A DNA stretch of 64,000 nucleotides from UBA6522 sp963664945 (lineage in GTDB: Bacteria > Pseudomonadota > Gammaproteobacteria > Steroidobacterales > Rariloculaceae), in NCBI GenBank assembly GCA_963664945.1, contig OY761822.1, positions 3,038,001 to 3,102,000 on the forward strand, read 5' to 3'. Of the stretch, positions 52,096-58,318 are shown in pieces (the stretch's first letter is position 1; each line of letters opens with the position of its first letter). Below the pieces are notes generated by a model. It ran no database searches, was not told where the DNA came from, and saw only the letters and a list, made by a program, of their open reading frames with translations. A program made the position numbers and the translations under genes.

Positions 52096-52136
52096 GAACC
52101 GGGAACCGTCTCTCTCGATCCGGCCCCCGGTTCACC
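52096..52136 (-). promoter_or_regulatory. Hairpin and shared motif upstream of ssb
   Basis: GAACCGGG (52096-52103) and CCCGGTTC (52126-52133) form an 8-bp perfect stem. The loop contains GATCGAGAGAG on the minus strand, as in the leader of the 75-residue gene. It lies about 40 bases upstream of the ssb ATG. Confidence 0.5.
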
Positions 52137-52152
52137 TCCCTTCAAGCCTCCT

Positions 52153-52371
52153 TCACTCCCAGCCGCCCGGGCCGGAGCGCTCCGCAACCACGGCCCGGGC
52201 CAGGTGACCGGAGAAACCGATCTGCACGAGCAGCAATTCGGCTGCCGGGGCGCGAGATTTCCCGGACGGGGCGGATTCGGAAACCAGGGCGTCGGCGACC
52301 GATTCGGTGCGCACGGGGGCATTGAAGTCCAGCGGCACGGGGTCGGCGCCGGTACGGGCAGGGTGGTACAT
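52153..52371 (-). CDS. Small island protein beginning MYHPARTGADPVPLDF
   Basis: 72 residues from ATG 52371, with GAGGAAC upstream. No family recognised. Its start (MY...G...PLDF) resembles that of the 94-residue protein at 53902-54186, which also sits behind a CCCGGGG hairpin; the two may be diverged paralogues. It lies upstream of ssb in the same direction. Confidence 0.5.
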   Translation of the reverse strand: MYHPARTGADPVPLDFNAPVRTESVADALVSESAPSGKSRAPAAELLLVQIGFSGHLARAVVAERSGPGGWE

Positions 52372-52399
52372 GTGATGTTCCTCGGCAGGGTTGACACTT

Positions 52400-52433
52400 C
52401 CCCGGGGACGGACACTCTCTTTCCGCCCCGGGG
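52400..52433 (-). promoter_or_regulatory. CCCCGGGG-type hairpin before the 72-residue gene
   Basis: Arms CCCCGGGG-A-CGGA (52400-52412) and TCCGCCCCGGGG (52422-52433) pair over 12 bp with one bulged A; loop of nine bases. A near-identical hairpin lies at 54218-54246 before another small gene. Without a T-run it is not a standard terminator; it may be a leader structure or operator. Confidence 0.55.
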
Positions 52434-52487
52434 CGCTCGGCCCCGAAACCGCTCCGCCCGTCCGGGTCGCCGAGGACCGCTGCAGGA

Positions 52488-53504
52488 TCAGGAGAACCCC
52501 GTCAGTACCGGCTGCATGGGGGCGTGCTCGTGAAGCACCTCCACCTCATCGAACGACAGTCGCGCGAACGACAGGCACAGCACCATGTCCTCCCAGTGCT
52601 CGAACACGCCAAGTTTCTCCCGCGTGGCGGCGTGTACGACTGTGAATTCGGCCCCGTACACGGGCAGCCCCCGGACATGCTCGGATTGCGCGTACGCCTT
52701 GGAAGCACAGGGCTGGCAGCGCGACGCCCCGAAGCTGGGCGCCTTGCCGCAGTGTGTGCAGATCTGGCGGGCTTTTCTCTCGTCGTACCGCCGGCGCGCG
52801 GCGGCGTTCCGACCGGGCTGACGCCGGGCGTCGACGACCGCGCACGGCCCGCACAGCGCCTCGCCTCGAAACGTGGCGATTCCGCATCTCACACAGAGTC
52901 CGGCTGTGCGCCGGGAGCTGTAAGCTGCCTTCTCGGCTGCCCGGCGCGTAACCAGGCATTCCTCGCAGCTCGCCCCCCCGTCCACGGAAGGCTGCCGGCC
53001 GCAGCGGATGCAAAGGGACGCATCCCGGCGAATTCGCCGGCGTTGGCGGCTGCGCCGCCGCCCTTGCGAGCGTCGCGCGCTGACGCTCTTGCCGTACTTG
53101 CGACCGGCAAGCTTGGCTTTCCGGTATCGTGCCCGTTCGGCGGCCCGGCGGCGCTGGGCGCAGTCGCCGCACAGCCTCCGGTCGGGCTCGTGACGATTGC
53201 GGCCGCATCCGGCACAGAGACCCCGCGCGACACGTTGGTCGGCCCGGGCGCGGGCTCGGCGGTATTCGGCCTTGCGGGCCTCGGGATGCCTGATGCGCTT
53301 GATGCCGGCCTGGCGACGTTTCGCGGCGCGGATCCTGTCCGCGGCACGTCTCTTGCCGGCGCACGTTTCGCAGACCGACCGGCCGGGCGCGGGCGGGCGG
53401 TTGCCGCAGCGCGGACACAATCCGAGCGCGATCCGTTTGGCGATTCGGCTGCGGGCGCGCTCACGGTCGCGGCGGCGGCGCAATGCGGGATCAGTCACGG
53501 GCAT
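52488..53504 (-). CDS. Arginine-rich protein with five zinc-ribbon-like modules
   Basis: 338 residues. Five modules of the type CxxC...CxxC are seen in order: CPRCGNRPPAPGRSVCETC, CAGCGRNRHEPDRRLCGDC, CIRCGRQPSVDGGASCEEC, CVRCGIATFRGEALCGPC and CTHCGKAPSFGASRCQPC. They are linked by strongly basic helices (RRAADRIRAAKRR, RRRRSRQRRRIRR-like), then a C-terminal ~60-residue domain follows (AEFTVVHAATREKLGVFEHWEDMVLCLSF). The pattern indicates nucleic-acid binding with several zinc ions. No characterised homologue is recognised. RBS AAGGAG is good; a perfect 16-bp palindrome lies 35 bases upstream. Confidence 0.7.
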   Translation of the reverse strand: MPVTDPALRRRRDRERARSRIAKRIALGLCPRCGNRPPAPGRSVCETCAGKRRAADRIRAAKRRQAGIKRIRHPEARKAEYRRARARADQRVARGLCAGCGRNRHEPDRRLCGDCAQRRRAAERARYRKAKLAGRKYGKSVSARRSQGRRRSRQRRRIRRDASLCIRCGRQPSVDGGASCEECLVTRRAAEKAAYSSRRTAGLCVRCGIATFRGEALCGPCAVVDARRQPGRNAAARRRYDERKARQICTHCGKAPSFGASRCQPCASKAYAQSEHVRGLPVYGAEFTVVHAATREKLGVFEHWEDMVLCLSFARLSFDEVEVLHEHAPMQPVLTGFS

Positions 53505-53538
53505 CTGGACGTTCTCCTTGGAAGCTGTGGGGTCTGCG

Positions 53539-53554
53539 TCAGCCGGCCGGCTGA
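53539..53554. promoter_or_regulatory. Perfect 16-bp palindrome upstream of the zinc-ribbon gene
   Basis: TCAGCCGGCCGGCTGA at 53539-53554 lies between two minus-strand island genes, about 35 bases before the zinc-ribbon gene's ATG at 53504. It could be an operator for a dimeric regulator. Confidence 0.5.
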
Positions 53555-53572
53555 ACGTTCATACGGGGCCGT

Positions 53573-53905
53573 TCAGCGTCGTTGGCGGCGCTCGGCGAAC
53601 AACCCGCAGGCGGCCCCACCCCAGACTTGCCGACCCGAGCGCGTTCCCAGCGCGGTACACACGATGATCTCGTTGTAGGCCGGTTGCATCTCCCGGACCT
53701 GCTCGAACGTGGCCACTTCGGGTCCGGGCCGGCCGCGGCTCTGGCCGGGCGCCGGCGCGCCCAGGGGCCAGCGCCGGACATCTCCATCGGCCATCGCGCG
53801 AAAGCGCTCCACCGCGTAGCGGCGGCCGTCGTCCACGAGGCCGCGGCCGAAATCGTGCACCAGGTACGTCGGCGAAGGGACGCGCCTGGCGTTGCGTTTG
53901 CTCAT
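53573..53905 (-). CDS. Island protein of unknown function
   Basis: 110 residues from ATG 53905 (SKRNARRVPSPTYLVHDFGRGLVDDGRRYAVERFRAMADGDV...), preceded by GGAGG. Its start overlaps the stop of the upstream small gene by 4 bases (ATGA), so they are translationally coupled. Rich in Arg and Gly; no recognised domain. Confidence 0.55.
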   Translation of the reverse strand: MSKRNARRVPSPTYLVHDFGRGLVDDGRRYAVERFRAMADGDVRRWPLGAPAPGQSRGRPGPEVATFEQVREMQPAYNEIIVCTALGTRSGRQVWGGAACGLFAERRQRR

Positions 53906-54186
53906 GGGCGGAACCTCCGTGGCGGTGCGGACGGGATGTCCGGCCGGAACCCACCCCGGGCACCGGCCGCCGCCCCGGTCACGGCCAGTCTCCGCTTTCG
54001 GCGGCGTTTGGGCGGACAGCGGGCGAAAGCGGCTGGAAACGGCGTGGTGCTTTTCGCGGACACACGGATACCGATGGTGATGGGCGGAAAGCGACAGCAG
54101 ATGCAAGGGCACCGTGTCGGTGCGGCGGTGCAGGTTGTGAAGTCAAGGGGTGCGCGAGAGGAACCGTGAGAATGGAATTCGTACAT
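53902..54186 (-). CDS. Small island protein beginning MYEFHSHGSSRAPLDF
   Basis: 94 residues from ATG 54186, with AGGAGA upstream, and coupled to the next gene by an ATGA overlap. The MY...PLDF start is shared with the 72-residue protein at 52153. The remainder is unrecognised, with Cys in CPCICCRF. It lies directly behind a perfect 11-bp hairpin. Confidence 0.5.
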   Translation of the reverse strand: MYEFHSHGSSRAPLDFTTCTAAPTRCPCICCRFPPITIGIRVSAKSTTPFPAAFARCPPKRRRKRRLAVTGAAAGARGGFRPDIPSAPPRRFRP

Positions 54187-54217
54187 GGGTCGTTCTCCTG
54201 GGAAGGCTGGCTGAATC

Positions 54218-54246
54218 CCCGGGGCGGACACCCTCTCCGCCCCGGG
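54218..54246 (-). promoter_or_regulatory. Perfect CCCGGGGCGGA hairpin before the 94-residue gene
   Basis: CCCGGGGCGGA (54218-54228) pairs perfectly with TCCGCCCCGGG (54236-54246) over 11 bp; the loop is CACCCTC. It is nearly the same as the hairpin at 52400. It lies 30 bases before ATG 54186. Confidence 0.6.
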
Positions 54247-54380
54247 ATGCTCGACCTCCTGACGCCCGTCCCGGACCCCTGCCGCAGCGCCGGGGAGCGG
54301 TCGCGGGGACAGCGAGTGGTGTGGGATTCGGTTCCCGCGTCCCGGTCGAAGAAGCCTCTGACGGACTGGAGGAAACCGAC

Positions 54381-54590
54381 ATGGACGTGCGCATCGAAAC
54401 CATGGGTCCCATCCAGGTGGCCCGCATCCGACACGTCGGCCCCTGTTCGGAGGCGGGTCAGTGTTTCGAGGGTCTGTTCCAATGGGCGTCAGCCATCGGC
54501 GTGCCGACGGGGGATCCTCACGCTCTCCCGGGACGACCCCGAAGGAGTGCCGGCCGGCTGGAGGGCGGGACCGAGTGTGAGCGGTCGCGA
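54381..54590 (+). pseudogene. GyrI-like (effector-binding domain) gene, frameshifted and truncated
   Basis: From ATG 54381, preceded by GGAGG, residues read MDVRIETMGPIQVARIRHVGPCSEAGQCFEGLFQWASAIGV, the start of a GyrI/SRPBCC-like small-molecule-binding domain. Near the G-run at about 54510 the frame shifts, and the adjoining frame continues as ILTLSRDDPEGVPAGWRAG, the expected next segment. The rest of the domain is lost. It is a decayed gene. Confidence 0.6.
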
Positions 54591-54599
54591 GACGCAGGG

Positions 54600-55480
54600 T
54601 ATGCGACAGACGGCCAGATCGAAAACCGAATGGGACCGGGGCCGAGGTGTACGATGGGCAACCGCAGGGCTGCGAACGGCAACTGCAGCGGCACCGGTGG
54701 TGGCCGTTCTGATTGAAAGCCGGCCGAAAACCCCGGTCCGGGGTACCGGTTTGCAGGCCGCCTGAAGTTGGCCGGCTACTTCCCCGGACCGCGCTCTGTA
54801 GCCACGTGGTTCTTTATCGATGACACACGGCTGGACGATGCTGGGGAGGCCACGGCAGACCGTGCCAGAGGTCGATGACCTCCATGAACTTCACGTCCTT
54901 GCCCGCCCTGCGCGGTGCATTGACGAATTTTCCGGTATAGTCGACTGGTACCCGTTGGTCCCTGTCGCCGTGGATCGGCTGGCGGGAATCCCGTGTGGGT
55001 GAAGCCGTGCGGCGCTGGCGCCGGACTCGGCGACGGCGTATGTTTGACTTTTCAAAGTCATGCAGCCACATGCCGTTTTCAGCTTCGCTCCGCGCTGTCG
55101 TCAGACCTCTCTCGAGCTGTTCGCCGTGAGCGCTTCCGATCCGGCAGCGCAGGCATTAGCAGATTCAGGCGAGCGATCCAAGCGTCCCCAGGGCACGGAC
55201 AACCGCACCTTGGAGAGCGGGTCCGATGGTACACTTCCGACCGGCGAGACTCTCGCCGACGATAATCCTGCGGGCGTCATCTTCGGCCTGTTCGGCGATC
55301 CGAACCGCTCGCGCGCCTGCTCGAACGCTGGCCCGTCGCATGATGCGGTGCGTGCACGTGACGCGGTTCCTGCGGCGGGCCGGCAGGGTCCCGCCATCCG
55401 TATCGCCGGGGGGCGACGGTTCCCCGCCCGGCCAATCGTCGGCATCCTGTCCACTCGCACCGCAGCCACGGAGAAACTTC
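54600..55480. other. Long stretch without a supported gene
   Basis: About 880 bases. Several open frames exist on both strands (for example 55060-55812 plus and 55101-55512 minus), but none shows a recognised domain or a good ribosome-binding site, and they mask each other. Likely eroded DNA or regulatory sequence within the island. Confidence 0.4.
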
Positions 55481-55750
55481 ATGACCGCGCAAACCCTGCC
55501 GGACAACCCCAACTTCTGCTTCTGCCCCGCCTACGACGCCGAGGCCGATGTGCAGCAGATCCGCATCGTCATCGAAGGCTTGTCCGGCCACGTCCCCACG
55601 GCGCTTATCGCGCTCGACCTCGACGATGCGCGGACCATCTGCGACAAGCTCAACCGCCGCCTGGGGCTCGACCGGGAGGCCTGGACCGCGATGGCCGCCG
55701 CCTCCATGCGCGACGAAGACGGCGATCCCCACGACACGCCGTGGCACTGA
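55481..55750 (+). CDS. Small island protein of unknown function
   Basis: 89 residues from ATG 55481. Sequence (NFCFCPAYDAEADVQQIRIVIEGLSGHVPTALIALDLDDARTICDKLNRRLGLDREAWTAM) suggests an alpha/beta fold with a C-terminal helix. It is reminiscent of short conserved proteins on alphaproteobacterial mobile elements, but no family is named. It lies just ahead of a toxin-antitoxin pair. Confidence 0.6.
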   Translation: MTAQTLPDNPNFCFCPAYDAEADVQQIRIVIEGLSGHVPTALIALDLDDARTICDKLNRRLGLDREAWTAMAAASMRDEDGDPHDTPWH

Positions 55751-55830
55751 GCGCCGGCCGGCGAGCGAGTGCAACGACAACGCCTTGGCCCGATATGGGG
55801 AAACCCCTATAATCCATCCTCAACGATGTC

Positions 55831-56187
55831 ATGCTGAAGCAAGTCCAATGGGTCGGTTCGAGCAAAGCGGATCTGAAGCGGTTTCCCGATGCCGTGCAGG
55901 ACCGCTTCGGGTTCGCGATCTACCAGGCCCAGGCGGGGCTGCGCCACCGCGACGCCAAACCCCTGAAGGGGTTCGGCTCCGGCGTGCTGGAGGTGGTCGC
56001 GCGCCACGACGGCGATGCGTACCGGGCGGTCTACACCGTCCGGCTCGAATCCGCCGTGTATGTCCTGCACGCCTTCCAGAAGAAGGCCAGACACGGCATC
56101 GCCACGCCGAAGAAGGAACTGGACCTCGTCCGGCGCCGGCTGCGCAAGGCCGAGCGGCATCACCTCGATGAGCATGGCGGAGGATAG
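55831..56187 (+). CDS. HigB/RelE-type toxin (phage Gp49-like)
   Basis: 118 residues. The RelE-like fold is shown by VQWVGSSKADLKRFPDAVQDRFGFAIYQAQAGLRH, LKGFGSGVLEVVARHDGDAYRAVYTVRLESAVYVLHAFQKKARHGIATPKKELDLVRRRL. This is the Gp49/HigB branch, which cleaves mRNA on the ribosome. The XRE antitoxin gene follows after 4 bases, toxin first, as in HigBA. Confidence 0.88.
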   Translation: MLKQVQWVGSSKADLKRFPDAVQDRFGFAIYQAQAGLRHRDAKPLKGFGSGVLEVVARHDGDAYRAVYTVRLESAVYVLHAFQKKARHGIATPKKELDLVRRRLRKAERHHLDEHGGG

Positions 56188-56191
56188 GACC

Positions 56192-56527
56192 ATGACCCCA
56201 ACCGATTCGAACGTGGAAACCGGCAGCGGCAACGTATTCGCCGATCTCGGCCGCCCCGGGGCCGACGCGCACCTGCTCAAGGCCGAACTCGTCGGGCGCA
56301 TCGACGCGCTGGTGCGCCGGCGCGGCATCACCCAGGCCGAGGCCGGTCGGCTGCTCGGCATCGCCCAACCCGACGTCTCAAGGCTGCTCCGGGGCGACTT
56401 CCGGGAGTATTCCCTGGAACGGCTGTTCCGCCTGCTGAACGCGCTTGGGCGCGACATCGACATCGTCATCCGCCCGCCGCGTTCTCCCGCGGGCGGCAAG
56501 CTACGCATCGCCGCCGAAACGAGCTGA
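56192..56527 (+). CDS. HigA-type XRE antitoxin
   Basis: 111 residues from ATG 56192, preceded by GGAGG; an ATG at 56174 overlaps the toxin stop region. The helix-turn-helix is GITQAEAGRLLGIAQPDVSRLLRGDFREYSLERLFRLLNALGRDIDIVI, the usual form in HigA/XRE antitoxins. It would neutralise the upstream toxin and autoregulate. Confidence 0.88.
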   Translation: MTPTDSNVETGSGNVFADLGRPGADAHLLKAELVGRIDALVRRRGITQAEAGRLLGIAQPDVSRLLRGDFREYSLERLFRLLNALGRDIDIVIRPPRSPAGGKLRIAAETS

Positions 56528-56862
56528 CCCCGCTTCGCCGCGCGCGCCTCTGCTGCGCTGTCGGCCGTCCATCGGCGTCGTTCCCGGTGACGACGTCCTG
56601 AAATCCCAGAAGCGGTCCCAGCATTAATCCCCCATCGACCGATCCCGCGGTGGAACGACGCGGGACATCCCGGATTGTTTCCCCAGCCGCGGCGCGGTAC
56701 TCGTGCGGACCGCGAGCGCGCGCCGGCCGTGCGCCGTCATGCTTAATCCCTCTTCCTTGGGCCGTGCGTCTGCCGAAGCTCGAGGGCGGCCGGGACGAGG
56801 CGGGGACCGCGAGACCCGAGGGAGGGCCGCGGCCAACATCGCCTTTCCCGGAGACCGCAACA

Positions 56863-57072
56863 TGAACCCACCCACCTATGCTGGCATCGGCACCCGCGCA
56901 ACCCCGAACGCGGTGCTCGACAACATGACCACGATCGCGCGCGGGGCCGATTCGATGCTTCCGGGCTGAATTCCGTGCCGACGCGCCGATCGCGCGCGCG
57001 GGGCCGATTCGGCGTTCGCGGCGGGGGCGCCAGTTGGCAAGCGCACCGTCCACCTCCCCTGGGCGGGCTACA
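56863..57072 (+). pseudogene. SLOG/DprA-like Rossmann-fold gene, broken
   Basis: The first frame begins MNPPTYAGIGTRATPNAVLD, the typical start of a phage and plasmid SLOG protein, but ends at 56969. A later segment (about 56995-57072) reads ARGADSAFAAGAPVGKRTVHLPWAGYNG, the next expected part. The middle is lost and a 22-bp sequence (about GATCGCGCGC..GATTCG) is repeated at both sides of the break. An IS110 fragment replaces the remainder. Clearly non-functional. Confidence 0.65.
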
Positions 57073-57094
57073 ACGGGCACGGAGGCCCATCTTC

Positions 57095-57560
57095 GATATC
57101 CTGCCAAGCCTCGGCTTGCCGCCAGTCGTGTGCTGGCGCGGAACGAGCCCCAGCCAGGCGGAGAAATCGCGGCCGCGCCGGAAACTCTCCATGGGCGGTG
57201 CAAACGCCTGCAGCGCCATCGCGGTGATCGGCCCGACCCCGGGAATCGTCATGAGCCGCACCGCCTCCTCGTCCTCCCGCGCGCAGGCGTACAGGTCTTT
57301 CTCCAACTCCACAATCTTCGCATCCAGACCGACGATTTGCTCAAGCAGAACGGAACCGAGCTCGCGTACACTTGGCGGCAGGTTCGAATCCGGATCCTTG
57401 AGTGCCGATGCCAGCCTGCCAACGTAAGCGGGTCCCTTGGGCGCAATCACGCCGAATTCCGCCAGGTGGCCACGCAGCGCATTGATCGTCCGCGTGCGCT
57501 GGCGCACCAGAAGGTCAAGCGCGCGCCTGGCCTGTTTGCTGCGCGAATTCAGCGGCTTGG
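57095..57560 (-). pseudogene. IS110-family transposase fragment
   Basis: About 150 residues of the C-terminal half: KQARRALDLLVRQRTRTINALRGHLAEFGVIAPKG, then EDEEAVRLMTIPGVGPITAMALQAFAPPMESFRRGRDFSAWLGLVPRQHTTGGKPRLGRISKMG. The second part is the Transposase_20 helix-hairpin-helix region. The N-terminal DEDD nuclease domain is absent, and after KMG the frame leaves the family. A relic. Confidence 0.8.
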
Positions 57561-57801
57561 AACGTCTCGGCGTTGATGGGCCGAGTGGATGCCCTGGAGC
57601 ATACGCGGGGATTTGTCCTCATTCCGCAGACTTGCGAAATGGCGTATGCTGAAGAGCATACGCCAACTACATGGATTGTTCCTATCTGTATGCCGCTGGC
57701 CTACACGAGAGTAGGGCGGAAATGAAAAGCTGTTTGGTCTTCCGCTGTGTTTATCGCTGCGGCGATTGGGCCCGAGAATACGGTGCCCTGGAGAAAAGTC
57801 C

Positions 57802-58185
57802 ATGAACGATAGTGACGCCGACATGGCGAGACTACGCCGGACTTCCGCCGAAAAACCGTCCGAACCCCGCGTGCCGCGATCCGTTCGGTTTTCGGATTCC
57901 GAATGGGACGACATTGAGAAGGAGGCCAAAGCCCGTCGAATGACGTCCGCAGAGTTTGTGCGGCATGCCTCCGTCAGCCTCGCTACCGGCGATCTTGCGC
58001 CGACTTCCGAGCCGTTTCCCTCCGACATCGCCGCGCAAATCGAACGCATGTTCCGTGGTGTCTACTTGCTCGCAACGCTCCGGCGCGACGAAATGGTCCG
58101 CGATGGCCAGCAGAAGGAACTTGAAAAAATCGTCAACGCAGCCCGCGAAGCCCAAACTTCGATCCGCGATAGAGCCCGAAAATGA
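57802..58185 (+). CDS. Ribbon-helix-helix-type DNA-binding protein (MobC-like or regulator)
   Basis: 127 residues from ATG 57802, preceded by GGAGA. VPRSVRFSDSEWDDIEKEAKARRMTSAEFVRHASVSLA is a ribbon-helix-helix segment of the kind found in mobilisation accessory proteins and antitoxins; the C-terminal ~60 residues are helical (IERMFRGVYLLATLRRDEMVRDG). It lies 134 bases upstream of the methyltransferase operon and could regulate it. Confidence 0.6.
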   Translation: MNDSDADMARLRRTSAEKPSEPRVPRSVRFSDSEWDDIEKEAKARRMTSAEFVRHASVSLATGDLAPTSEPFPSDIAAQIERMFRGVYLLATLRRDEMVRDGQQKELEKIVNAAREAQTSIRDRARK

Positions 58186-58318
58186 TCCAATTCTCGATCG
58201 CGCCCAAAGTGCCGAGTTCGATATTCCGCCGCTCCTGTTTCCACCCTCGCTGGGGCACCCAGGAGAGTAAGATTGCGATGCTCTCCCGGGTGCTTTCTAT
58301 ACAGCCTCAGAGTGATTG

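Noticed and set aside
54814..55071. 85-codon minus-strand frame
   Set aside because: No ribosome-binding site, no family resemblance and competing frames on the other strand.
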